Below the pieces are notes generated by a model. It worked only from the letters and a program-made list of their open reading frames with translations, was not told the origin of the DNA and did no database searches. From Hydnum rufescens UP504 (taxonomy: Eukaryota > Basidiomycota > Agaricomycetes > Cantharellales > Hydnaceae): a stretch of 64,000 nucleotides of DNA. This document shows, in pieces, positions 47,840 through 59,102 of this stretch. The stretch is taken from positions 62,001 to 126,000 of the forward strand of contig MU128993.1 of assembly GCA_014904985.1 (NCBI GenBank). Direction: 5' to 3'. The position numbers and the translations under genes are program-made. How positions within the stretch are numbered: position 1 is the first letter of the stretch; each line of letters starts with the position of its first letter.

Positions 47840-50338
47840 TGATTCATCTTATACACCACGTATAGGATATCGCCATCCACACTCTTGAACGTGTCAAGGG
47901 ATTATTGTGGTCCGACTTCAGACTAGGGAAGACAGGTGGTCGCCACTTGTTCCTGTAGGTTGCGGCTGAGTCCAAAAACACGGGCGAGAAGTGGACGCGT
48001 TTCACAAAGGAGAAAAAGGATTCGCATCTACCATGTATGGCCAACTGGACGTTTACTCACCATAGCCACGCGGCTCCGATAATCCTTCTTGTTCACAGGG
48101 AGGCCCATCGGGTCTCGTATAACCCTCTATTTCTGTGATCACGCCGCCACCCTCGACTCTCTCCTTGTCTGTTCAAGTGCACCATGCTCGCACTTATCGG
48201 GAGCTTCACGTGAAAGTCACTGCCGCAGGCTTGTACAAGATTCCGTATCTAACAGATATTGGCCTGGAGTTCTGCGCTTGGGCGCCGTAGCGGACAATGT
48301 GTATTTCCGTGGTGATTCATTCTGAGTGCATTCTTTCTCGTCCTGGGATGACAGCAACTCACTTTCACTGGTACTCACGACTTGGGGCATATTGGACGTG
48401 ACGCATATTTGGGTGTGCGATCGCATCATAATTGCAGATTTCATCAGGTTCATCAGGGGTCAATTGTTGGATGGTGAGTTGATGCGAATCTGCTCATTCG
48501 CGGAATACCACGTCCTAATACTAACATTCTCTACTATGTGGATAATGGAATCACAGCAGTCATCATCGTGAGTGATTCCGAGCGATTCAGATCTGACAAT
48601 GGCTCATAATCATTCCGAACCACCCAATGCATGATCCAGATATTCAGCATATTCCGCCCTTTGCCATCAGCCCTGCATTCTTGAACTTCCTATACTGATA
48701 TTTTACAACCTCCCGATTTTTCCTTTGCATGCAGCGCGGACTATGGTACTTCGTGGTGCCACGGGTCCACCAGCTCGTTCGATTGGAAATGCAGTCTGGG
48801 CTTTATTCCTTGTCAGCCATATGACCGGTAGCCCTCTGTGTGTACAGGCATGTGTCTACTCTTCTGTAAGTTGAGACTGGTTTATTCTCGCCCGGAATTT
48901 TTTATTTTCAGATCGTCCTTTCACACTTTTTGCGCTTGATGGCGGATCTCGGTCCTTCCGAGTCGTTTGTCGCTCGGAAACTGCGAACGACGTCTGATAT
49001 CATTTGCGACCCCTCCATCGAGTTCATCCACTGTGGCCTTCATCTGCAAGTGACCCACGATCTTTCCCCCGCCTCCCTTGACATAATTTACGCGCCGCCA
49101 GTTTGCTCGTCAAAGAGCAAGGCCTCGAGTACGCCGAGTTCAGATTCGTGCAAGGTAATAAGGAGACTTTGGGAGTGTTGAAGGCTGTGGCGGAATGGGT
49201 ACAGATCTTGGGAATGCTAGTGGGCCATGAGATTGAATAGAAAGTAGGGATGTGGGTGCCTAGAGGGGAAGCAAAATAGACATCTATTGTATCCTTCGGA
49301 CACTGAAGATCTACACGGCGCGCCATTAGCACATTCTTTTCCCAGTCGAGTTAACACTCGGCGTCGAACAATTCTAAAGCTTGAATAAAGAATGGCAGAG
49401 GTTCGATATTTGACGAAAATACTCCATGGCACTATGACGGGGTCCAGTAAAATTGTCAGGAAGGATCTGACAACATTTAAGGGATCACATTGTTCCCCAG
49501 CGTCTATCGCCTCTAACAGGCGCGAAACAGATCCATTTAGCTTGATTCTTCGTTTCGGTATTCGCCCAATGTAGATACATAGGTAGGCCCCTCCAAGTGG
49601 CATCTTGATATGAGCACTTCAAACAGTTCCCCAGTATGGAAAAGGGAAGCGTAATAATTAGAGTTTGTATATTATTCAAGGAGAACGGTAATGAGAAGAA
49701 ATTGCCAATTCATACGGGAACGTGATCCATGATATGCGAAGCTACAGGTGCCGAAGTTCGATGCTGTTTTCGGAGACGTCGGGGCTGATGGAGACCACCT
49801 GTAAATCAGTATGCTCCTCAAATGCTTAGAAGAACTAAAGACTCCAGGGGTCAAGCTCTTGGAATCGACATTCCTATGGGAAAATCGTGGAAGTGTTCAT
49901 CACGATGCTACTGGGGGATGCCCTAGATATTACGAGCCGCTCGTAGAGGTGAGAGACGCCGGCGAAAATGACTATATCATACCCCTCTGGAGATTCGACG
50001 GGGCCTTATCAATTCCCAAAGCTCTAGAACCGTTCCACGCTGGACATTGATTTGCGTGGTTTTCCGAGAACATCACCAAGCCCCGAGCCTCTTGATTGGG
50101 ATTACATGCTAGCAGGGCGACGCGAGGACTTTCCAAAGTGGAATACACAGCTCTAGCAAGTGATGGTGATTTGCACTAACGTCAACGAAAGAAGCGCCTC
50201 GATTTGTGCGATTCAATCGGTTGTTGCCTCGCGGCTTCGCAAAGGATCCCAACCTCCATAGAGCCTGGTTGAGAATCGAGCAGGCCTGACAGCGCAAGCG
50301 CAGAAACAGCGAGTGTTGTTGCCGTGGCCCAAATACCT
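47840..50338. other. Unresolved accessory region
   Basis: Several short plus-strand ORFs (48089-48571, 48930-49181, 49811-50050) are separated by donor- and acceptor-like sites, suggesting a multi-exon gene or its remains. I could not join them into one frame or recognise a family. The piece at 49811-50050 (LKTPGVKLLESTFLWENRG) is the most protein-like. No mobile element ends were found. Confidence 0.3.
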
Positions 50339-52600
50339 ATGGATCCCTCAACTCGCCCCTCAAATCGATTCCTTCGGAGGTCCACACCCTTCTATGCCTG
50401 TATACTCTTCCTCGCTTGCCTTGTCCTCTTCAACATCACCCTTTTGACGCTTCAGATCACGCATTTCTTCGAGAACCATCTCTTCGATGTACGCAAGATC
50501 AGTGCCATCTCTCAGATAACCTCCATTACCACCCAGGCATCCACTGTTATGATCCTCATTACACTATCATATGCAATGCAAATTGCATCTTCCGACAACA
50601 TTATTCGACGACGTAAGTGTGCTACTTTGATGATTTGGTGGAAAAGATTCCATCTGATCTCGAATCAGGACAAACGGTTGCAGCGCTGCATGACAATTTG
50701 ATGGCTTGGCGCGGGCTAGGTTCCTCAATACTGGCACTGGTTAGGAGCCGGAAACTTGATGTCCCTAGTCGCCTGCGCATTCTCTTGGCTTTCATGTTCT
50801 TTGGAGGCGTGTCAGTTCTACACATTGTCACACCATCAGTGATAACAGTTGGAACTTTCAATGCTACTATCCCTATTTCACTGAATGTCTCCACAATGCT
50901 TAGCATCCAACCCTACACCGCAAGTATATCACCTGTGCCCTTGGCTGCTTTGTCTTACCTATGGTCTCACCTTGGTACCAATGCAACTGTTGGGTTACCC
51001 GCAGGTGTCAATGGATCGTAAGAACTTCTGATCCAGTAGAGATCCTCTAATGAATTCACTGAGCCAAATATTGTAGTGTGATATTCAGCACTCTGCCATT
51101 GATTATGACGGAAGATGTGGTCTTCCAGGACCCATATGCCCGGGACCTTTCTGTTAGATGTGGTATTATTCCTCGGGTATCAGGTGACTCATTCCAAGTT
51201 TCATATATGGGGCCTGGTATGCTTCCTTAATATCAATCCTTCTGGTACACACCCTGATGTGTACATCTAGGAGAGATCAGTTCATTTCCAACTCAAGTTT
51301 CCATCACTTTTGACATACAAGCTGGATTCACCCCATACCCTGGGCATGGGCTGCAATTCTACAACTCCAGCTTCAATATCCCTATGAGCACTGGGGGTTT
51401 TGCAATTGGAGGAAACAAAGAATCAATTAGCACCCATCCTGTATTCTGGTGTGAGTCCTTGGAGCTACATTAGAAATATGTGCCTCATTCTCCTTTTCCA
51501 TTCAGTCAATGACATTCTCATCAGTCTCTATGATGCCATTGATGATTTTGTTGCTGGTTTTGCATATATATCAACTCAAAAAGACAGTTTAAGGCTTGAT
51601 CCTTCACTTAGCCCTGCCCCACCTGTGCAATATAATCTCCAAGCTCAGACCTGGAGCTTCATAAATAATGATACCAAGAGTAAGCCATCTATTTCAAGAG
51701 AACTTATTTTCTCTCACAAACACTCTGTTCAGATGCATTTCTTGAGAATGTGAATGCCACATTCTATATCTGGCCCATTGGCTGTTCATTGTTTGTTCAA
51801 AACTTCACTGCTCATGTGTTGGGTGACAATACTCTGCTGTGGAGGAACATAACCCATACACCAACTGACAATCCTACACCATTCCTATGGCATGATATCC
51901 CTCATGACCCCTTGGAGATTGCCTGGGGTGATATGATCACACAGATCTATCTCTCACAGGTGGTCATGTTTCCACAGCTTCCATCTGTTTCTTCAGAAGG
52001 TTCTTCACAATTCCTCACACCCTTTGAACTTCAGCTGGGCTCTGGACTCAATAGCACCAATGACAGCTTCACCCTTCTTGGTGAATGACTTTCCAGCATG
52101 ACAGCCTTGTCATACACTCTTCTTGCTCAGTCCTTTCACAGCCCCCCTGATAGGGTGCCTTGGCTCTATCAACCCTGGAGTCCCATCTTTGCCACTGTGT
52201 CTGGTTCACAGTCCATTGTCATGGCTGGTCTAGTTGTCCAGACCCTCCCTCTCATACTTGGAATTGTCACCTGTTCTATTCTCATATTTGTCTTTGCTGC
52301 AGTTGCAAGGCCATCTACATCATCTAATAATGTTCTACAAGATGGCCAAGTCATTAACATGGTATCCCTCCTCCACAATTCCTCTCTTCCTATAGTCATT
52401 CCCAATGACAATGAAGACCTTCAAAGAATTCAGGCCATGCATACTCATGTATTGTGAGATCATTCAGCATTTAGACTCTGTATCATAGGTCTTTCTTGAC
52501 TATACATTTTCAGATATGATGGCCTCACCCTTGATGTTGATTATATCCAGGAGAGACATCACATCCCTTCCCCAGGAATTCCTCTCATCTCATTAGTAAG
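50339..52600 (+). CDS. Multi-pass membrane protein, tandem paralogue 1
   Basis: Starts at the ATG at 50339 (MDPSTRPSNRFLRRSTPFY). Exon 1 is 50339-50612, exon 2 50669-51017, and at least four more follow. The order is: a short cytoplasmic N-terminus; two hydrophobic helices (ACILFLACLVLFNITLLTL; VMILITLSYAM); the conserved QTVAALHDNLMAW; another membrane pair (LRILLAFMFFGGVSVLHIV) followed by TPSVITV; a long ectodomain rich in N-glycosylation sites (NAT, NVS, NGS, NFT); a last membrane helix (LPLILGIVTCSILIFVFAAV); and a short tail with DGQVINMVSLLHNSSLP. The last exon (from about 52515) encodes YDGLTLDVDYIQERHH and stops or splices near 52600. Function unknown; it looks like a receptor-like or surface protein. 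From about 51180 onward the gene lies in CpG-depleted DNA yet keeps open frames. Confidence 0.68.
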
Positions 52601-54600
52601 TCTGCATTGGGTCTTCCATTGTTGAGATGATGTTGAGCAACATATCCAGGAGGGTGGGAATCCTCAGGATGAACATTTAGCAAACAGGGAGTCCATGGGG
52701 GCTTCACCAACAAGGCCATTAGACCCTGAATCACATCAACCTTCACAATCTCAAGAAAGAAGACACTGGCTCTTTGCTGGCCCTCAACCATACATTATTG
52801 CATATGGAGTCACAATCATCCTTCTTGCTGCCTTCTACTTGCTCTTAATTGGACTTTGGTCTCATCATGCATTTGACCACACCTTGTTCAATATTTCAAG
52901 GTTAGGCCAGGTGAACCAGATTGTATCAGTCCTCAGCCAAGCATGGGCAGTGGCCACCATTTCTGTCATCACCTTTACAGTGCAGGCAATTGCAGTAGAC
53001 CTTGCAATTCAGCAATGTTTGTCTCTTATTTTTCTTATTGTGGCAACACTGATTCATCCAATTTCATCCAATTTTCATGGTTAGGTCAAACTGTTGCTGC
53101 CCTGCATGATACTCTGGGTAGTTGGCTGGGGGTTGTATATGCAGTGGTGGCCCTCTTCCAAAGCCAAGATCACCTTCAGACCCAGCTCCGACTGGTGTTG
53201 ACACTGGTGTTCTTTGTCAGCATGTCAATACTTCACATTTCAACACCATCAGTCATCACAGTTCATGCTGTCAATTCAACTGTGCCATTTAATGCTTCTG
53301 TGGTTAGAATGCCTGGGAATTTGTCCCCCATTCCAGTGTCCAGTCAGACCTTGGACAATTTACGGATTGTATTACCATCCATTTCATATTTGTGGGATCA
53401 GAGGAATTCTGGTATACCTCTTCCCACAGGCTACAATGGAACGTGGGTGTTCTAGGATCAGTTGTAATTCCAGATATTACTGACTTGTCTATTTTTGTGG
53501 ATTCATTTCTAGGACCTTGTTCAGCACATTAGGAACACCAACACAGGGAGATGTATCCTTTGAAGACCCATATGCTCGGAGCACTGTGGTTCAATGTGGA
53601 TCAGTTTCAAATGCCACTCACAATGTATTCAACATCACATATATTCCAGGTATTTAATTAACTCAAGATGCATCAAGTTCAAAAGGACTTATATCCCATT
53701 TCAGGGCTTGATTTAGATGATGGACTTTTCTTTCACCTTCAGCTGATGGTCCCAATATCCCAAAATACTACAGTTAAGTTTACAGGACCTGCCACTGAAA
53801 TAATGCCAGTGGGGGTTACTACTTTGGTGGCAGAAAAGTATCTGTGGATGCTCCACCTAATTGTTGGAGTGAGCTAACCCCATCAATCCTCACCTGACTT
53901 GACTACTAGCTCACAGTTTTCCAGTGAATGATACAGTGATGTATCTTCCTTCAGATCAATCCAATGCAACCCAACCATCAAATGACATGGGCACAATTGC
54001 ATTTGCATATATTTCTCTTCACCCTGATGCATTTCATATGACCCTGATGGTGAAGACATACCAGTGGCAATTGAAACTCATTTCAAAGTTTGGAGTTGGA
54101 TTGAAGAGTCTTCAGGTGAGTTGAGCTTCATGGCATATGTATAGATCATTAGCCCACAATCCACAATAGCACCAGCAATAGCAACACTGGAGGACCTGAA
54201 CATTACATTCTATATCTGGCCCATTGTTTGCTCTCTTTCCATCTATAATGTCACAGCTTGGGTTCATGTCCAAGGCAACACACAACTCGAAAGGACAAAT
54301 GCCAGCATAGCCCTTGCAAACTTAACTACACCTAGGATTAAATCAATAGCTCCATCAGACCCAATGGTGATTTCCTGGTCATACATGATGGATCTATTGT
54401 ACTTGGTGGAGGCACTGGGCCCAACCCCCACACCACTCGAAGACACTTTCAATCAGACCTGGTCCTTGACATCCCTAGAAGACAAGCTCAGCCAATTCAC
54501 TGCCTTCTATTATGCTGTTCTAGTCCAACATTGGCGATCTGCTGCCCTCAATGGTGACCTCACTGCCTCACAATGGTGGAGTGAGGCTAGAGGATCTGTT
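51180..54600. other. CpG-depleted block of about 3.4 kb
   Basis: By eye I find only about eight CG dinucleotides over this whole stretch, against several per 60-base line on both sides. TG and CA are plentiful. The left edge is after about 51175 and the right edge near 54600. It covers the 3' part of membrane gene 1, the intergenic gap and most of membrane gene 2. This fits long-term CpG methylation with deamination; the reading frames remain open. Confidence 0.85.
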
Positions 54601-55667
54601 GTGGCGAATCGACTCACACTCTTTGGCCGACTCAATTTCAGTGTCTCCCAACTGGTCCTCGGCTGTGTCTGTATTATTGCCTTGATGATTACGTCGACAC
54701 TATCGATTCTTCGAGTTCGAGTGCAACAAGGGGCACTGATGGATGGTGGTGTGATGAACATGATCTCTCTTCTCCGTGGATCATCCCTCCCTGGGATTAT
54801 CACTGGGGATGGCGATGCAGATCTGGGAAAAGATGGCCGACGGCATCGGGCAGAGCGTACAATAGTCATGTGAGGACTCAATATCATAATCGATCCTGCC
54901 ATCCCCGCTTCAAGTTCTGAATATGCTCTGCTCAGGTACAAGGACTCGACTCTAGATGTTCCAGAACGACTAGAAGGCGAGGTTTCTCCCCCCAATTCTG
55001 GGGACAACGAGAGAACTGGTTGATTAATTTCTCAATACTCTATCCATGTTTGGCTGATTCACTGATGTCACATTGGTATTCTGCTGTAGGCTTGCAAAGT
55101 TCGGTGCAGGCAATAACATCGTCAGAGCGAGAAGATGAGCATCTTCCCATCAACTCGTGGGACCACGAGACGACAGGTGGACTAATTTCTCAATGTTCTA
55201 TACCATGTTTGCCTGATTTGCTCATGTCGCCTTGATATTCCGTTGCAGGCTTGCAAAGTTCACTCCGGGAAATAGCATTGTCAGAGCGACCAGAAGAGGT
55301 GCGTCTCCCCACCAATTCTGGAGATGACGAGAGCACAGGTGAATTGATTTCCCAATCGCTCACATCACGTTCGGTTGACTCCTTCATGTTGCGTCGTTAT
55401 TCCCCCCCTCAGAAGACTTGCAATATTTGATCCAGATGATAACACTACCGGAGCGGCAAGAGGACGAGCATCTTCCTCTCAATTCCGAGGACCCCAAGAC
55501 GACAGGTTGATTAATTTCTCAATTTTCCATACCATGTTCGTCTGGCCCGCTAATATTGCTTTTGGTATTCCGCTGTAGATTCGCAAACTTTGCTGCGGAA
55601 GGTGACATTGCGAGAGGGACTGGAAGGCGATGATCTGATCAATTCCGGAGACGCCGAGAGTACGTAG
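52695..55667 (+). CDS. Multi-pass membrane protein, tandem paralogue 2, with repeated-exon tail
   Basis: Paralogue of the gene just upstream, same strand, about 100 bp apart. It begins MGASPTRPLDPESHQPSQSQ at 52695. Shared landmarks: YIIAYGVTIILLAAFYLLL, QTVAALHDTLGSW, LVLTLVFFVSMSILHISTPS followed by VITV, the N-glycosylated ectodomain (NST, NAS, NGT, NVT), the late membrane helix QLVLGCVCIIALMITSTL, and GGVMNMISLLRGSSLPGII. Several introns of 50-75 bp are needed. After TIVM, the C-terminal acidic tail is encoded by a series of duplicated exons (54936-55018, 55090-55176, 55249-55338, 55413-55505, 55579-55667), each giving about 29 residues ending in S/T-T-G. The stop TAG at 55665-55667 lies in the fifth unit. 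The paralogue upstream has just one such exon. Function unknown. Confidence 0.7.
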
Positions 55668-55755
55668 GTAGGTCAATTGATTTCCCAATCTTTCATTCCA
55701 TATTCGGTCTATTTGTTGATGTTTCTTCGGTATTCCACGGTAGACTTGGGGAAAT
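54936..55755 (+). repeat. Tandem exon-intron array (five exons plus a degenerate sixth)
   Basis: Units of about 154-166 bp, each made of an exon (83-93 nt) and a 71-74 bp intron. The introns share a core like TTAATTTCTCAAT..CCATGTTTG and an end like TATTCCGCTGTAG. Exons B, C and D are 87, 90 and 93 nt, multiples of three with phase-1 boundaries on both sides. Each exon could therefore be skipped or added without changing frame. After the TAG in unit E the intron-like part repeats once more (55668-55742), followed by a short broken exon (LGK then stop). Confidence 0.85.
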
Positions 55756-55769
55756 GATAAGGCAAACCT

Positions 55770-56830
55770 TTCCGGCCCCAAGAGTGCACTCCGGATGGGG
55801 GTAATCTCCCTGGGAGGGTATGCTACAATCAGATTGTGTGATTGTCTTTTTTCAAAGAGATACGAGCACGAATATTCATGCGCTCGCTATTGAGTTTTAT
55901 CATTGTTCCATCATTTCCGACAGTGGCGGTTTCTTTCGCTATTGCAAACATCCTTGGACTTACATCTTCCCACAGCCTTTTTTTTTGGCCTCGTCCCTTT
56001 CTTTGCACCTGATGCTTTCATACTGTTTGAAGTGTACTTCCCATGTGCTCTATTTTCTTATCGGGATCATCATTCTTCTCCGATCCAATTTCAACAAATA
56101 TCTGTTCTGAGTGGCTGATGGACTTATAAGAACGTCGTCAGGGTGCTCAGTATTAAAGTAGTGTATGGACCTGCATTTGAGGCAACCAGTGCTTGTACAT
56201 ACAATGGCTCCATGAGCCAAGTGAAGTGTAGTAAAATGCACTCATTATATTACCTAAGCAGACGGAACTACTAAGCGCCGTAGCTTTGTGGAGCGTGAAG
56301 GCTAGGGTTGAGTCTTTGCTGCGGTTCTTGAGAAGCCAGGTCTAGGTACAAATACTTTGAGCGAGCCCCGGTATGTGCTGGCGATGAAATACGATGGACC
56401 GTACATCGTTCTATAATCATAGTCATTCGTACATTATCAAGTTTTACCTTAAGGAGAGTCGTTTGTCAGGGAAGAACGTGTAGGGGGAGAATTTAATCCA
56501 ATTCCGCCCCTTTGCTTCTATCAACAGCAAATTTTGCGATGGACATAGAACAAACCCAATGGCCCTCTTGGACTTGGAGCTCTCCACCCTCGGTCGTGCT
56601 ATGTGCCAGTATTCTTTGCCATCGTCGCCAATAGTTGGATTGACGCGAATTGGACCAAACGGAGGACGAGGGTAGCATTTCCTCCGTTCGTCTCGTCCTC
56701 GTCTCGACTCGCAGCAACGATCTTCAAAAAGCGCGACTAATAGCTCCCTGCGGGCCCCGATGCAACGCCTTCCAGATTGTCAAGTCGTCTCTCGGTGTCC
56801 CCATATTTTCGAATGTGGAGGATATGCAGT
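55770..56830. other. Gene-poor region before duplication remnant
   Basis: AT-rich sequence following the exon array. ORFs at 55820-56110 and on the minus strand at 56493-56717 lack motifs. No supported gene or repeat. Confidence 0.35.
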
Positions 56831-58410
56831 GCCATATCCCAGTCGTGAAGAATTCTAGCTTAGCAAACTGCGAGCCGGGGGAGGGTTGCATCGAACAGGC
56901 ATCGTCAAACCTTGTTTTATCAATAACTGGCTCAAATGCCTCTGCCAAGAAAACAGGAAGGCCAATAAATTCTATCGGTCGCGTCGAGCAGATACTTCTG
57001 TGAATCTTGCATGCAAGAATGCTACGACGGGGAAGCAGGGACCTTCTTGATAGGCCACGGGTATAACGCTCCTTAACCTACAGACTATAACCTAATTATG
57101 GTATTGATTGGTTGAAATGCTGTCTTGCGATGGCATGGCTGGTAGCGGTTTGCAGCAACTCGGGAGAAGTGATTCCTCGAAGATTTGGGCGAAATGACGT
57201 ATGCTGGATTGACGACTTTAACCCTACTCGTTGACACCTTCATCGGCCATGAAAAATATTAATAAACGCGTACTATAGTAAGACTCGCCAGATATCAATG
57301 CAGGACGCGCGTTTACAGTAATTTATTTTCCACCTCCGGGCCGGGCAAACCCGTCTCGACGCTTAGGGCACTTGGCATTGCGGTTGTAAAGGAGACTTCC
57401 CACTAGGTGCCTAGCTGTCAACCACGAGCCCACCGTGCACTTTAAAAAGAGACCTCCACTCAATAGGTGGGGTAGAAGATGAGCCAACCTTTTCTGCCTT
57501 GCCCTCAATCAACTTCCCCAGACATCCATACATTCCACCCGTGTAAGAGTGGCGAGTCGGTGCTAATCCATGGCAGGAGGGCAAGCCTGTCATGTCAGGA
57601 ATCAGGTGATTTCAAAAGCACACCGCTTTATTTCGTCAGGCCCACTGCAGTCAACGCTATCAGGCCCCCGTTCTCACTTTTCGCATTCCAACACAGTGGT
57701 TCTGAGGTTCTTTCTCTCATCAGAAATCCAGTTCCTTATTGTCCTCCCTTGTAGTCTCCACAAGCCCTGCCGATAGTCCACAGTATGTTGTCCAGCCCAG
57801 GCCTACGCAGGGGATGACTACCCCTTGTCGGCGGAAACCTCAATTCCTTCAACAAGCGTATCTCCTACAATGGCCAGCGCAAATGGTCGCACGGTGGCTG
57901 CACCTGCCTCAGTGCTCCGGGACTTGCCAATGCTCCCATGCTGCTCCTATGCCAAAAATTGGGTGAGGTTCAACCACCTCGCGCACCACATCCCTCGCAC
58001 GGTGACTCCTGCACTGGCAATTGCTGATTGTATAGTTTCCTCCTGTTCCTTGGTCTGTCCCCGGATCCTGAAATTCGCGCATTTACAGAGATATTTCCTC
58101 GATCTCACTCGGATTTTGGTTGCAGGCTGCCTGTGCTTCCTCAGTATGGGTGGACGCAAGAATATTGGTCATCGGTATCACATTGATGGTGGCTGCTGTT
58201 CGGACTTGTACGTGCCGCGATTACTGTAAAAAAAGGTGTTTATCTCTATCTTCTCACTACTTCCTCTCCTCCCTCCAGTTTTTGCACCTGGTGCTGCGTG
58301 TCCTGCTCACTTGCGCGAGAATCGCGTGAAGTTTCGCTCGAGGAACATAGTTTCAGGCCCTAAAACCACATGTTTGGCGATTCGATTTTGTTGGCTTCCC
58401 TGGCAATACT
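56830..58410. repeat. Segmental duplication remnant (3' part of unit only)
   Basis: Matches about 45370-47020 line by line with scattered substitutions and small indels (for example AGCTAGCAAACTGC near 45400 against AGCTTAGCAAACTGC near 56858, and the PLAC8 region). The calpain part of this copy is absent; unique DNA lies in its place. It ends at 58410, joined directly to an ACLY exon 1 copy. Confidence 0.82.
57773..58371 (+). pseudogene. PLAC8 pseudogene
   Basis: Decayed copy of the gene at 46339-46972. The start codon is changed (ATG to ATA near 57774) and about 20 bases of the first codons are lost. A small deletion after ATGACTAC (about 57818) shifts the frame. Part of the Cys-rich core is missing (near 57930-57950), and the second Cys of the DCC motif has become a TGA stop near 58024. 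The second and third exons (RKNIGHRYHIDGGCCSDL and the ESREVSLEE end) are still readable. The nearby intron positions are kept. Confidence 0.85.
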
Positions 58411-58740
58411 GAACCTTGACAGGCTTCTCAGCACGCTCAGTAATCCAGGTTTTAGCGTCCATACAGTTCTTGTTTAAGAGGAGAAGACCACTCTTCCCAC
58501 GGCGCTTAATGAGCTGGTCAGGCTTCGCGACGAGCTTGGAAGTGAAAACCCAGAGCAGGAGAGGCGTCTGGGGTGATGGTGTTCGTGGCTGACTCCCACT
58601 TGATCTGGGCCACAGTTGGTGAAGGGTAGACAAAGTTCGGGGAGATTGGGGAGGAGTCTGCCACCGCTGGCACCCTCTGGAGCCAGTAGGACAAGAGCAT
58701 CTTGGCGTCATACTCGTAGATAGCTTTGGAGGACGTGGCA
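58411..58740 (-). pseudogene. ATP-citrate lyase exon 1 fragment
   Basis: Copy of 39857-40184. It still encodes stretches such as [20 protein letters not shown] and [20 protein letters not shown]. The start codon is lost (plus-strand GACATGGCG in the original, GACGTGGCA here), a deletion near 58560 shifts the frame, and no further ACLY exons follow. Its left edge falls within a few bases of the exon 1 donor site of the real gene. The original promoter region is copied along with it. Confidence 0.9.
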
Positions 58741-59102
58741 TCGGGATTTTGGGGGGGACTTCAGAGAGTGAGAAGGAATCGTCTGTTTTATGTGGAGCAA
58801 AATTCCTCCAGTGTGGTTTTTGGGATTCAAATGCTTGGGAACACATGGGAAATTTTCAGACTGGTATAACGCAAAACAATCCTTCATCTCGGTACATCGT
58901 AAACTAATGGGTAAAGGGCTCTTAAGACCGCCAATGAATGGTTTTTCCATGCCGCAATTGGCTACGGATTGTGGTGGGGCAATCCTTCTTCGAATCTGCA
59001 GGTTGGGGTTCAAATCAGACACTCGAGGCAGCCGAGCAAAGGCCAAGACCAATCATACATACACACGCGGAGCCCAACAGCTAGTTCATTATCTGCCTCT
59101 TT

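Noticed and set aside
51180..54600. Reading the CpG-poor block as repeat-induced point mutation that killed the genes
   Set aside because: The frames, splice sites and glycosylation motifs remain open, and no excess of stop codons is seen.
47021..56829. Unique 9.8-kb stretch as one mobile element
   Set aside because: No terminal inverted or direct repeats, transposase or integrase frames seen at its borders.
56650..57003. Plus-strand ORF of 117 codons
   Set aside because: Lies across the start of the duplication remnant; no motif, and the other copies do not keep the frame.
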